Source: an uncultured Lentibacter sp.
GTDB taxonomy: Bacteria > Pseudomonadota > Alphaproteobacteria > Rhodobacterales > Rhodobacteraceae
Reading direction: 5' to 3'
NCBI RefSeq assembly: GCF_937123735.1
Contig: NZ_CAKZKL010000024.1
Location: forward strand, 62,001-126,000
Length of the DNA: 64,000 nucleotides
In this document: piece by piece, positions 55,936 through 64,000 of the stretch
How the letters are laid out: every line of letters begins with the position of its first letter
Numbering within the stretch: position 1 is the first letter of the stretch
Position numbers and translations under genes: made by a program
Notes under the pieces: model-generated
Database searches by the model: none
The model's input: the letters and a program-made list of their open reading frames with translations, nothing else
Told to the model about the DNA's origin: nothing

Positions 55936-56202
55936 ATGGATGAGGCGATTTTCTTTGACACCATGCGCCAAGGCCTTTGGGTTGCCGTTGCAATCTCAAC
56001 CCCTTTGCTTGTCGTAGCGCTCGTTACGGGGCTGGCAATCGGGTTGTTCCAAGCTTTGACATCCATCCAGGAGATGACCCTGACCTTTGTTCCAAAACTC
56101 GGAGCAATGCTGGCCGTTTTTTGGATTTCAATGGGCTTCATGGCGCAATCAATCGTCTCGTTCTTTCATGACAAAATCATCCCACTCATAGTCGGAGTCT
56201 GA
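55936..56202 (+). CDS. fliQ: Flagellar export protein FliQ
   Basis: An 88-residue inner-membrane protein with two helices (about 15-38 and 52-75), containing FQALTSIQEMTLTFVPKLGA, the FliQ signature. Part of the FliPQR export gate. FliR is encoded at 60901-61674 on the other strand; fliP is not in the window. Confidence 0.95.
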   Translation: MDEAIFFDTMRQGLWVAVAISTPLLVVALVTGLAIGLFQALTSIQEMTLTFVPKLGAMLAVFWISMGFMAQSIVSFFHDKIIPLIVGV

Positions 56203-56205
56203 TCC

Positions 56206-56919
56206 ATGGATAACGCCAGCTATACCACTCTCACCCGCCAGTCGGGGTTGATGCGGGAAATGCGAGTGATTGCCAACAATATTGCCAACAGCGCAACGAG
56301 CGGCTTTCGCCAAGAGGGGGTCATATTCTCTGAATATGTTTCCGATACGGGCAATGCCCCCTCAGTTTCGATGGCGCTTGGCAACGTGCGCAATACATCC
56401 CAGCAACAAGGTGCGCTCACAAGCACGGGCGGGCGGTTTGATTTTGCGATCGAGGGCCCGGGCTTTTTCCAGATTGAAACTCCGCAAGGCGCGCGCCTAA
56501 CACGGGCGGGAAGCTTCACACCAAATGCTGAGGGTGAGCTGGTAACACACGCCGGTTACCGCGTGCTCGATATTGGCGGAGCGCCAATTTTTATCCCGCC
56601 TGATGCCTCCGATATGTCTGTTGGCAACGATGGAACAATCAGCTCTGATGGTCGCCCCCTCGCACAGCTGGGCATATTGGCCCCGGCAGACGGCACGCAA
56701 CTGACCCGTGAAGACGGCGTCATGTTTCGCGCTGAAGGCGAGCTTGAGCCTGCCGCTCAGTTCTCTGTTTTGCAGGGCTTTCTTGAAAGCTCAAATGTGA
56801 ACCCCATTGGGCAGATTGCACGCATGATCGAGGTGCAGCGCGCCTATGAACTCGGCCAAAGCTTTACAGAAAATGAAAGTGAGCGCCTGAAAAATGCGAT
56901 TACCAGCTTCTTTAAGTAA
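56206..56919 (+). CDS. flgF: Flagellar basal-body rod protein FlgF
   Basis: A 237-residue proximal rod protein. It has LTRQSGLMREMRVIANNIAN, EGPGFFQIETPQGARLTRAG and the C-terminal RMIEVQRAYELGQSFTENES. The family includes FlgE/F/G; the order before flgG and the size indicate FlgF. Starts three bases after fliQ. Confidence 0.92.
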   Translation: MDNASYTTLTRQSGLMREMRVIANNIANSATSGFRQEGVIFSEYVSDTGNAPSVSMALGNVRNTSQQQGALTSTGGRFDFAIEGPGFFQIETPQGARLTRAGSFTPNAEGELVTHAGYRVLDIGGAPIFIPPDASDMSVGNDGTISSDGRPLAQLGILAPADGTQLTREDGVMFRAEGELEPAAQFSVLQGFLESSNVNPIGQIARMIEVQRAYELGQSFTENESERLKNAITSFFK

Positions 56920-56934
56920 CCCAAGGAGAGACAC

Positions 56935-57720
56935 ATGCGAGCACTCAAAATAGCGGCCACGGGCATGAGCGCACAACAACTTCGTGTTGAGACAATCTCA
57001 AACAATTTGGCCAACATGTCGACAACCGGCTATAACGCCCGCCGTGCAGAATTCGCCGATCTACACTATCAACAAGCCACCAAACCGGGCACAATCAATG
57101 CCGCTGACGGCACAGTTCTCCCCACAGGAATTCAGCTCGGCCTCGGTGTGCGCCCCACGGCCGTGTCGGTTCATCTCGCTCAAGGCTCGCTCTCTGCCAC
57201 AAACAGTGACCTTGATGTCGCCATTGACGGCGCGGGTTATCTTGAGGTCACTCTGCCCTCCGGACAGGCGGCCTACACCCGAGATGGCGGGCTGAAGCGT
57301 TCAGGGGAAGGGCTGATTGTCACTTCGGATGGCTTTCCAGTCGCTCCACAAATCACCATCCCCGCCGACGCCCGCCAGATTTCGATCAATCCAGACGGTG
57401 AAGTCTATGCCTATTTCGCCGACGCAACAGAAGGCCAGCTCTTGGGGCAGTTCTCGCTCGTTGGCTTTAACAATGCAAAAGGCCTTGAAGCGCTCGGAGA
57501 CAATCTTTTTGTAGAAACCGAGGCCTCCGGTGCGCCGCTCGTCACAACCGCCGGCCAAGATGGCCTTGGCACATTGCGCCAGGGGTATCTGGAAGACAGT
57601 TCGGTAGACGCGGTGCGCGAGATCACCGAGCTCATCGCGGCACAACGCGGCTATGAAATGAATGCCAAAGTGATTTCTGCAGCCGATCAGATGATGGGTG
57701 CGACGGCCCAAATCCGATGA
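56935..57720 (+). CDS. flgG: Flagellar distal rod protein FlgG
   Basis: A 261-residue distal rod protein, the standard length. It has MRALKIAATGMSAQQLRVET, SNNLANMSTTGYNARRAEFA and EITELIAAQRGYEMNAKVIS. The ribosome site AAGGAGAGACAC is excellent. The stop overlaps the flgA start by ATGA (57717-57720). Confidence 0.96.
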   Translation: MRALKIAATGMSAQQLRVETISNNLANMSTTGYNARRAEFADLHYQQATKPGTINAADGTVLPTGIQLGLGVRPTAVSVHLAQGSLSATNSDLDVAIDGAGYLEVTLPSGQAAYTRDGGLKRSGEGLIVTSDGFPVAPQITIPADARQISINPDGEVYAYFADATEGQLLGQFSLVGFNNAKGLEALGDNLFVETEASGAPLVTTAGQDGLGTLRQGYLEDSSVDAVREITELIAAQRGYEMNAKVISAADQMMGATAQIR

Positions 57721-58139
57721 GACGCCTCACATTCCTCATAACCCTCCTGATGTTTGCAAGCTCGGCTCACGCTGACGTGGTTATCGCAATGCACACCATT
57801 CGCCCAAAAACGATCCTGAGCGAGAGCGATCTCGGTTTGAGGCCTGCACAAGTGCCTGGCGCCATCCAAAATCTGGAAGACGCGATCGGAATGGAAACGA
57901 GGGTCTCGTTGTATGCGGGGCGGCCCATTCGCGCAGCTGATTTGCGTCCGGCCGCAGTCATTGATCGCAACCAGATCGTCACATTGAGCTACCAGCACGG
58001 GTCTCTGACGATCAGAACAGAAGCACGCGCATTGGGCAGAGCCGCCCCGGGCGAAACAATCAAAGCCATGAACTTATCATCCAAAACGACTGTGCACGCC
58101 TTGGTTCTTCCAGACGGCACACTCGCCGTAAAGCCATGA
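57717..58139 (+). CDS. flgA: P-ring assembly chaperone FlgA
   Basis: A 140-residue periplasmic protein with a signal peptide (about 1-19, ending SSAHA) and a SAF-like domain: RPKTILSESDLGLRPAQVPG, MNLSSKTTVHALVLPDGTLA. FlgA helps FlgI form the P ring. It is short compared with enterobacterial FlgA but normal for alphaproteobacteria. flgI is not in the window. Confidence 0.92.
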   Translation: MRRLTFLITLLMFASSAHADVVIAMHTIRPKTILSESDLGLRPAQVPGAIQNLEDAIGMETRVSLYAGRPIRAADLRPAAVIDRNQIVTLSYQHGSLTIRTEARALGRAAPGETIKAMNLSSKTTVHALVLPDGTLAVKP

Positions 58140-58149
58140 GTGAGGACAC

Positions 58150-58881
58150 ATGAACCCAAAAACGATTTCCGTCCCGATTATGCTCTTGGTATGTTCCGCC
58201 TGTGGGCGGGCCGAGCATATCGGCCAACCCCCGCTCTTCTCGGAGAGCACAGGCACAGCGGAACATGTCGCAATGATGTCACCCGCCCTTCCCGAAGGCC
58301 TTTTTCGAGATCCCTCCAAAGCCCAAGCCTCCCTTTGGAGCAAAAGCCGAAACTCCTTGCTTGGTGATAGGCGCGCCATGGAGAAGGGAGACATTCTAAC
58401 AGTTGTCATCGAAATTGATGAAAAAGCCGAAATATCAAACAAAAGCTCACGCTCACGCTCGGGCTCTGAAAGCTTATCGCTTCCAAGCCTGTTGGGCATT
58501 CCCCAGAGATTGAACGAAAGATTGCCAGAAGGTGCGACAATGGAGGAGGCCGTTTCGCTGAGCTCCAGTTCCAATTCCAGCGGAGACGGTGCTGTGCGCC
58601 GGAACGAGAAGCTCACCCTGCGTGTTGCGGCCACAATAACGGATGTCCTTCCCAATGGTGTGTTGCATCTTTCGGGGTCTCAGGAGGTTCGCGTAAACTT
58701 TGAAATGCGTGAATTGTTGATAAATGGCTTCGTGCGCCCTGCGGATATCAGCCGACAAAATGAAATTACCTACGACAAGATTGCCTCCGCACGCATTTCC
58801 TACGGTGGTCGCGGTCAGATCTCTGACATGCAGCAACCCCGTATCGGACAACAAATCGTCGATGCTCTCCTGCCGTTCTGA
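58150..58881 (+). CDS. flgH: Flagellar L-ring lipoprotein FlgH
   Basis: A 243-residue outer-membrane lipoprotein. The lipobox is VCSAC (Cys about 18). The family motifs are LTVVIEIDEKAEISNKSS-like GDILTVVIEIDEKAEISNKS and GVLHLSGSQEVRVNFEMREL, with a C-terminal ISYGGRGQISDMQQPRIGQQ. It forms the L ring around the rod. Start ten bases after flgA. Confidence 0.94.
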   Translation: MNPKTISVPIMLLVCSACGRAEHIGQPPLFSESTGTAEHVAMMSPALPEGLFRDPSKAQASLWSKSRNSLLGDRRAMEKGDILTVVIEIDEKAEISNKSSRSRSGSESLSLPSLLGIPQRLNERLPEGATMEEAVSLSSSSNSSGDGAVRRNEKLTLRVAATITDVLPNGVLHLSGSQEVRVNFEMRELLINGFVRPADISRQNEITYDKIASARISYGGRGQISDMQQPRIGQQIVDALLPF

Positions 58882-58905
58882 TTATTACTAAGGAAACCCT
58901 AAACC

Positions 58906-59403
58906 ATGGGAAAAATTCTTCCGCTCCTTCTGGCGCTTATAGGCCTGGGTGCCGGCGTCGGTGCCGGCTTTTTCTTGCGCCCCGACCCTGCACCAGAGAT
59001 AGAAGCTCTCGCCCCATGTGGCAATGAAGAGACCCTCAAGGACGCCTCCAAAAAAGAGGCTGAAGACGAAACGCCTTCTTCACTGGAGTATGTCAAACTC
59101 AACAACCAGTTTGTGATACCTGTGGTCGACGACACGCGCGTTTCAGCGCTTGTGGTGATCTCGATCACCGTTGAAGTGGCGCAGGGGCGCAAAGAAGAAG
59201 TCTATATTCGCGAGCCCAAACTCCGGGACGCTTTCTTGCAGGTCTTTTTTGATCATGCAAATACTGGTGGCTTCAAAGGCGCCTTCACCAATTCGTCAAA
59301 CATGGACACATTGCGCCGCGCGCTCCTTGAAACGGCTCACGACACAACACACGATCTGATCTCTGATGTTCTGATCATGGATATAGCCCGCCAAGATGTC
59401 TGA
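58906..59403 (+). CDS. fliL: FliL-family flagellar basal-body protein
   Basis: A 165-residue single-pass protein. The membrane helix is at about 5-24 (ILPLLLALIGLGAGVGAGFF), followed by an acidic linker and the periplasmic domain (YVKLNNQFVIPVVDDTRVSA, KLRDAFLQVFFDHANTGGF). FliL surrounds the stator and affects torque. The start follows AAGGAAACCC. It ends the plus-strand operon. Confidence 0.85.
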   Translation: MGKILPLLLALIGLGAGVGAGFFLRPDPAPEIEALAPCGNEETLKDASKKEAEDETPSSLEYVKLNNQFVIPVVDDTRVSALVVISITVEVAQGRKEEVYIREPKLRDAFLQVFFDHANTGGFKGAFTNSSNMDTLRRALLETAHDTTHDLISDVLIMDIARQDV

Positions 59404-59421
59404 TCGGGGAGGGTCGCCGCT

Positions 59422-59832
59422 TTAACGTCGGGCGACCAAATTGTGCGAGACAACCAAATCTGTCAATCCAGCGGCCAGTTTACGGTTGGCAACGAGCTGT
59501 CTTGAAGATTGCTGCTTTTTCAGGACAGCCTCAAAGGCTTTCGCGCGCCCGTTTGCGCGCTTGAGCCTCTGGGCCGCATCCTCGCGTTCCGCATGAAGGC
59601 GCGCCAGCTCATACATTATCGCAGTGCGCCGCCGCTCTATCCAGTTGCGCCAGAGCATGTCGACACCCAAGGATTGATAGGCCGGATCCGGCTCTTCGTC
59701 GGTCTGGCCAAGTTGAATCAAAATCGTGTTCGTATGGGCAATACGCGCACAGACTTTCTGGAAACAGGCCAAAGCCTCGCTGCGTTGTGCCTCCAGAACA
59801 TCCAACAGTTGCTGGTCCTTGTTAACGGCCAT
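59422..59832 (-). CDS. Coiled-coil protein, FliJ-like candidate
   Basis: A 136-residue protein, almost all helical: RSEALACFQKVCARIAHTNT, ERRRTAIMYELARLHAERED and KRANGRAKAFEAVLKKQQ. Size and charge pattern resemble FliJ/YscO, the stalk of the export ATPase, but I see no strict FliJ signature. The start overlaps the flhB stop by 11 bases, so it is co-translated with flhB. Identity is an inference. Confidence 0.55.
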   Translation of the reverse strand: MAVNKDQQLLDVLEAQRSEALACFQKVCARIAHTNTILIQLGQTDEEPDPAYQSLGVDMLWRNWIERRRTAIMYELARLHAEREDAAQRLKRANGRAKAFEAVLKKQQSSRQLVANRKLAAGLTDLVVSHNLVARR

Positions 59833-60901
59833 TGCCAGCTCGCAGTTTGGTTTTCATCTGATCCGCAAAGCGAATAGCAGCAGCAACAGCCCTAAAGTGC
59901 TCTGTTTGTATTTCTTGGTCGATCGCTGTTGTCGCAAAAAGAGCACGCGCAGTGGGCGGATCCCGATGAATTGGAATATTGTTTTCGCGCGCAATCTCCT
60001 TGATTTTCCTGGCGGTTTCATCAACCCCCTTTGCAACACAGACAGGGGCCGTCCCGGGCATCCGGCTCCAAGCCAGTGCAACAGCATAGTGCTCCGGATT
60101 CACAATAATCACTGCCGCCTCAGGAACCCGAGCCGCCATTTGGTTGAGTGCGAGGTCTTGCGCCCTTTGCCGACGTGCCCCTTTCATATGTGGGTCACCT
60201 TCAGATTCTTTTTGCTCATCGCGCATGTCTTTGTCAGACATACGGTTTTTTCGTAAATGCTCTTTGTATTGCCAAAGATAATCGATCCCTCCGATGACCA
60301 ACGCGACCAAAAATGCAACAAAGAAAAACTCTGCGCCGGTTTTGAACATCAATGTCACAACACTACCGGGGGTCATGCTGGTCGCATCAGCAATATCGCC
60401 CATGCGCGCTTTGAGAAACAGTCCGAGACAAACAGAATAGACAATTAGCTTCACAGAGCTCTTGGAGAATTCAAACAGCCCGCTACGACCAAACTTGTTT
60501 TTCGCGTTTGAAATGAGTGAAATACGCGACAGCTTGGGCATGAGTTTATCGGGGGCAAAGGTGAAGCCCTTGAGGGCGAGAAGCAATGTCAATACAGCAA
60601 GAGCAGGCACCACGAACCATCCGGCCGAAACAAGTAAGGCGGCATTCATCAAGCCCATTGTCAGGTTTTGAGTGCCCTGCATATCATATTGCAAAAAAGC
60701 TTGCTCGAAATATCCCACCATTTCGGCACATAAATAGACAAGACTCGACGCGCCAAACCCACCATACACAAGAAGCATCCCGCCATAGCTCGCCGCAACA
60801 GACAAATCTGCCGACCGCGGAATCTCTCCCTTCTTTCGGGCATCATCGAGCTTCTTCTGGCTGGGTTCGTGTTGTTTGTCGTTGTTTTCTTCTTCACTCA
60901 T
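59822..60901 (-). CDS. flhB: Flagellar export switch protein FlhB
   Basis: A 359-residue export-gate protein. Four membrane helices lie within about 30-210. The cytoplasmic domain has the self-cleavage motif as NPEH (VIIVNPEHYAVALAW) where many FlhB have NPTH; Asn, Pro and His are kept. It sets substrate specificity with FliK. The start at 60901 overlaps the fliR stop by one base. Confidence 0.95.
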   Translation of the reverse strand: MSEEENNDKQHEPSQKKLDDARKKGEIPRSADLSVAASYGGMLLVYGGFGASSLVYLCAEMVGYFEQAFLQYDMQGTQNLTMGLMNAALLVSAGWFVVPALAVLTLLLALKGFTFAPDKLMPKLSRISLISNAKNKFGRSGLFEFSKSSVKLIVYSVCLGLFLKARMGDIADATSMTPGSVVTLMFKTGAEFFFVAFLVALVIGGIDYLWQYKEHLRKNRMSDKDMRDEQKESEGDPHMKGARRQRAQDLALNQMAARVPEAAVIIVNPEHYAVALAWSRMPGTAPVCVAKGVDETARKIKEIARENNIPIHRDPPTARALFATTAIDQEIQTEHFRAVAAAIRFADQMKTKLRAGNGR

Positions 60902-61674
60902 CAGCGAAACCCTTCTGGCCTTGCCAAGAATGCCTCAAAGGAAGCCCACCAGATCGAGAGCATCAAAGGTCCGAAAACCAAAAGAAAAACCAACCCCCCT
61001 GCCGTGATCACGGGAGCGCCTACGAAGGCAACCATCAGTTGTGGCATGGCACGGTTGATGACACCAAGCGTCAAATTGTAGAGAACAGACATCACAAGAA
61101 ACGGACCCGCAATCGAGAACGCCAGCGCAAAACAACGTGCAACCAACGCTCCAAACCATTCGGCAAACAACGCAAGGTTCGGCAGCGTTCCCACGGGCAG
61201 AGCCCGATAAGACGTATCAATCATTTCAATAAGCCGCACAGGCAGCCCCATAAGCATGGCAAATGCAAGGCCAGAAACCACAAGCAAGTGCCCAATTGCC
61301 GGCATGGGCTCAGTTGACGCTCCGGCAAAAAGCTGAGCGAGTGAGGTCGCCTGAGCCGCCATTGAGCCCGCTGTTTGAAGTGCAATCACGAACATCCTCA
61401 GCGCCAATCCGAGAAAAAGGCCGATCGTTGTTTCGCTCAGCAGAATCGCCAAAAACGGGGCTTCGCGCCCCAAACTGGCCCCGGGAGGGCCCATCAACGG
61501 CAATATTGCCAGGGTCAAACACAAAGCGAGTGCCAGTTTAATCCGGATCGAAACCACAGATTCTCCAAAACCCGGCACAAACCCAACAATTGGTGCAATT
61601 CTCAAGAAAAGGTAGAACCCGTTTTCCAAAGTCAACTGGCTCAATCCAAGCAGTAAGCTCAGCTCTTCGCTCAT
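60901..61674 (-). CDS. fliR: Flagellar export protein FliR
   Basis: A 257-residue inner-membrane protein with about six helices: FYLFLRIAPIVGFVPGFGES, ETTIGLFLGLALRMFVIALQ, GLINRAMPQ-like GVINRAMPQLMVAFVGAPV. These are FliR landmarks. It completes the FliPQR/FlhAB gate. The start overlaps the flhA stop by ATGA. Confidence 0.94.
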   Translation of the reverse strand: MSEELSLLLGLSQLTLENGFYLFLRIAPIVGFVPGFGESVVSIRIKLALALCLTLAILPLMGPPGASLGREAPFLAILLSETTIGLFLGLALRMFVIALQTAGSMAAQATSLAQLFAGASTEPMPAIGHLLVVSGLAFAMLMGLPVRLIEMIDTSYRALPVGTLPNLALFAEWFGALVARCFALAFSIAGPFLVMSVLYNLTLGVINRAMPQLMVAFVGAPVITAGGLVFLLVFGPLMLSIWWASFEAFLARPEGFR

Positions 61675-63752
61675 GCTGCGACCACCCCGACAAGTGATGG
61701 GTGTGCATCGAGGCCTATTTCTTCATAGGAAAAAACAGGTGCGGGGATGCCCTTGGCTTTGGTAAGTGTGCGCAAAAAGCGCCGTCTGCGAGCAGATGTT
61801 ACTATCGCCGCGGAAATGCCCTGATCGGAGGCATGGCTCACCTTGTCAGACAAACCATTTGACAACTTGTTGAAGAGATCAGGTGGCAGGGCAACATCAA
61901 GTCCGCCGCGCTCGGCCCCAACCTGATATGTGCTAAACTCGTCCTCCCACTCTGAAGCAAGCTGAATAAGCGGAATTGTCCCGTCTTCGCGCTTCCATTC
62001 CGCGACAAGCTGAAATCCCAGTCGCTGCCTCACATGTTCGCAAATCGCATCTGCTTGCGCATTCACCGAACGGGCCTCAACAATTGCCTCCAAAATAAGC
62101 GGCAAATTTCGGATCGAAACCTGCTCGTCCAACAACAGCCTGAGCACCATGTGCAAGACATCCATCGGCACTTTGTCCGGAATCAGCTCATCAAACAGCT
62201 TTCGGTTTGCCTGGCTGCGCTTTTGGTCCGAAAGGTTTGTCATTTCATCCAATAGCTTGGTTAATGACTTCAGAGAAAAGAGCCGACTGAAGTTCTGCTT
62301 TACGACCTCGAGCAAATGCGTCGCCAAAACCTCACCCGGCGTGACAACGGTAAAACCCTTCAAAACAAGATCTTCGCGAAAATTTGCTGCTACCCAACGT
62401 GCTTGCGCACCATAGACAGGCTCGCGCACATCAGCGCCATCTGGTAAGGCTGCCGCAGAATCTCCATGCAAGACCAAGACATTGTCTGGCTGCAACTCCG
62501 CCTGCGCCTGCGCCACACCCTGCACCATCATTTTATATGTGCCAGGGGCCAATGCCGGGTTATCTGTCAGCCGGATTTCAGGTAAAATGACACCATAGTG
62601 GCCAGCAATGTGATTGCGGATATTTGCAATGCGCGCATCCAATCCGGTTCCTGCATCCAGAATCATCTCAATAAGATCCGGCGCAAACTCCACGCTCAAA
62701 TCATCCAGATCCAATATGTCGCCCAGAGATCTCTCGACTGGAACTTCACTCGCAGGCTTGGGGGCTGCCCCAATCGCCGCTAGGCTTTGGCGCTTTCTCA
62801 AAACATAAAGTGCCGCTGCTCCTAACACCATCGCGCCCAGCAAAAAGGGGAAAAACGGCAAGCCCGGAACGAGCGCGAAAAGCAGCATCAAGAAGGCTAC
62901 TGTTCCGAGTGCTGCGGGGTGCTTTCCAAATTGCGCCAGCAGCGCCAGATCGGTCGACCCTGTCGCTCCGCCCCGCGCCAGCAAAAGAGCTGAAGCGATC
63001 GAGATGATCACGGCCGGAATCTGCGTTACCAGACCGTCACCTACGGTAAGGATGGCATAGGTTTCAAATGCATGACCAAGCGCCATACCATGCATGGACA
63101 CTCCGATGATCAATCCGACTGCAAGATTAAGAAACGTTATGAGCAGGCCCGCAACTGCATCACCTTTGACAAACTTGGAGGCCCCATCAAGGGAGCCAAA
63201 AAAGGTGGTTTCAAGCTGTTCGCGTTCCCGCCGCTCACGCGCTTCATCATGTCCGATAGCACCAGCGGACATATCAGAGTCAATGGCAAGCTGTTTGCCG
63301 GGCATTCCATCAAGGGCAAAGCGCGCCCCCACTTCCGCCATACGCGCGGCGCCTTTCGTGATCACCATAAAGTTCACAATCAAGAGAACACCAAAAACCA
63401 CGAGGCCCAGAAAAACATTCCCCCCCATGACAAAGCTGGCAAAGCCTTCAATGACATCGCCAGCTGCGTGGGTTCCAGTATGTCCTTCACCGATGATTAG
63501 CTTGGTAGAAGAAATGTTAAGGGAAAGCCTGAGCATAAGCGACGCGAGCAAAATTGTTGGGAATGATGAGAAATCAAGCGGCCGCTCAATAAAGAGTGTG
63601 ACGGTAAAAATAAGGATGGCTAGCCCAAAAGAGGCCGCGAGCCCCATATCCAGAACCCACGCCGGCATTGGCAAAATCATCATGACAATGATTGCCATCA
63701 ATGCCAGAGCAAGCAGCACTGTTGGCTGAAATATAGCTTCAATTTGCTTCAT
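61671..63752 (-). CDS. flhA: Flagellar export gate protein FlhA
   Basis: A 693-residue gate protein. About eight membrane helices lie in residues 1-330. The FHIPEP region has RFALDGMPGKQLAIDSDMSA and GDAVAGLLITFLNLAVGLII. The cytoplasmic domain (about 350-690) docks chaperone-substrate complexes. Full length. The start overlaps the stop of the upstream gene by ATGA (63749-63752). Confidence 0.97.
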   Translation of the reverse strand: MKQIEAIFQPTVLLALALMAIIVMMILPMPAWVLDMGLAASFGLAILIFTVTLFIERPLDFSSFPTILLASLMLRLSLNISSTKLIIGEGHTGTHAAGDVIEGFASFVMGGNVFLGLVVFGVLLIVNFMVITKGAARMAEVGARFALDGMPGKQLAIDSDMSAGAIGHDEARERREREQLETTFFGSLDGASKFVKGDAVAGLLITFLNLAVGLIIGVSMHGMALGHAFETYAILTVGDGLVTQIPAVIISIASALLLARGGATGSTDLALLAQFGKHPAALGTVAFLMLLFALVPGLPFFPFLLGAMVLGAAALYVLRKRQSLAAIGAAPKPASEVPVERSLGDILDLDDLSVEFAPDLIEMILDAGTGLDARIANIRNHIAGHYGVILPEIRLTDNPALAPGTYKMMVQGVAQAQAELQPDNVLVLHGDSAAALPDGADVREPVYGAQARWVAANFREDLVLKGFTVVTPGEVLATHLLEVVKQNFSRLFSLKSLTKLLDEMTNLSDQKRSQANRKLFDELIPDKVPMDVLHMVLRLLLDEQVSIRNLPLILEAIVEARSVNAQADAICEHVRQRLGFQLVAEWKREDGTIPLIQLASEWEDEFSTYQVGAERGGLDVALPPDLFNKLSNGLSDKVSHASDQGISAAIVTSARRRRFLRTLTKAKGIPAPVFSYEEIGLDAHPSLVGVVAA

Positions 63753-64000
63753 GACTGGAACTCAAGAAAGGGCCGTATCGGTTTAAAAAGCGTGACACCA
63801 TCGTGCGGCTCTACCCTCATGAGAGAGCCCATCGTGCGCAAATGTCTGTTTGATTGTCCCGCAGGAACCCTCGTGCCAGTTGGCAAGCGGTATCCGTCCA
63901 TCATAGGCGAACTTGGCCTGAATGCCCTCGCTTTGACAGACTCCAACTGCACTGCGAATTTCGCTTTGTATCTTTGCGCATGTTCGGCAGTGCGTGAATG
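63749..64000 (-). CDS. Unrecognised protein, C-terminal part (runs off window)
   Basis: An open frame continues unbroken from the window edge, giving 83 C-terminal residues: KAKFAVQLESVKARAFRPSS, then MMDGYRLPTGTRVPAG and MRVEPHDGVTLFKPIRPFLE. No family recognised. Basic and polar, no membrane helix in the visible part. The stop overlaps the flhA start, so it belongs to the flagellar operon. A GTG at 63952 could start a 67-residue form, but the frame stays open beyond it. Confidence 0.6.
   Translation of the reverse strand, partial: HSRTAEHAQRYKAKFAVQLESVKARAFRPSSPMMDGYRLPTGTRVPAGQSNRHLRTMGSLMRVEPHDGVTLFKPIRPFLEFQS

Overview
This 64 kb window looks like chromosomal DNA of an alphaproteobacterium of the order Rhodobacterales (Rhodobacteraceae, Roseobacter-group-like). 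The evidence is the MocR-type TauR with tpa and xsc, the gyrB-recF-dnaN-dnaA / rpsT / mutM-ubiE-ubiB neighbourhood, a flagellar cluster with flaF-flbT and DUF1217 proteins, and several lineage-typical small families (DUF1523, DUF2794, IalB, type II asparaginase). The genus cannot be fixed from the sequence alone. I saw no insertion sequence, prophage, CRISPR array, tRNA or rRNA gene.

Layout. (1) 0.1-6 kb: LysR and CueR-like regulators, a GAPDH coupled to an uncharacterised protein, dapD and ilvD. (2) 6.1-11.8 kb: an acetyltransferase and taurine uptake and deamination (tpa divergent from tauABC). (3) 11.9-18.2 kb: glycerate kinase, a P-loop kinase-like protein, an IalB-type secreted protein, asparaginase, ribH2 behind an FMN riboswitch, a LOG-family protein and a Ser/Thr dehydratase. 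(4) 18.2-25.7 kb: tauR, xsc, pta, ackA, a second pta of another subfamily on the opposite strand, and a citrate/methylcitrate synthase. (5) 25.8-32.7 kb: a three-gene membrane-protein cluster, glutathione-dependent formaldehyde dehydrogenase, an I78 inhibitor lipoprotein, a class II cytochrome c, a protease-like/RimK fusion, tgt and a DUF2794 protein. (6) 32.7-44.3 kb: gyrB, recF, dnaN, dnaA, rpsT, enoyl-CoA hydratase, mutM, ubiE and ubiB; the origin of replication probably lies close by. (7) 44.4-47.2 kb: YjbH/YjbF exopolysaccharide secretion proteins. (8) 47.2-64 kb: flagellar genes (flgD, fliK, flgJ-like, FlgN-like, fliC, flaF, flbT, DUF1217, fliI, flgBC-fliE-fliQ-flgFGAH-fliL, a FliJ-like candidate, flhB, fliR, flhA), continuing past the right edge.

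How the genes work together. TauABC imports taurine, Tpa converts it to sulfoacetaldehyde, Xsc turns that into acetyl phosphate plus sulfite, and Pta/AckA feed it into acetyl-CoA or acetate. A citrate-synthase-family enzyme is nearby. All three taurine promoters (tpa, tauR, xsc) carry paired direct repeats fitting CTGGMCYTAA at 22-23 bp spacing, so the two separate loci read as one TauR regulon. In the flagellar block, three promoter regions carry TTAA-N7-TTAA-like sites, and the flagellin leader has a small hairpin beside the start while FlbT, a known flagellin-mRNA regulator in this class, is encoded just downstream.

The most unusual items are an extracytoplasmic insert in TauC, two unrelated-looking phosphotransacetylases around one acetate kinase, a protease-like/RimK fusion, a family of intergenic hairpin repeats, and a perfect 11-bp-period triple GTGCACG array upstream of the DUF2794 gene. 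All coordinates and motif matches were read by eye; no searches were run.
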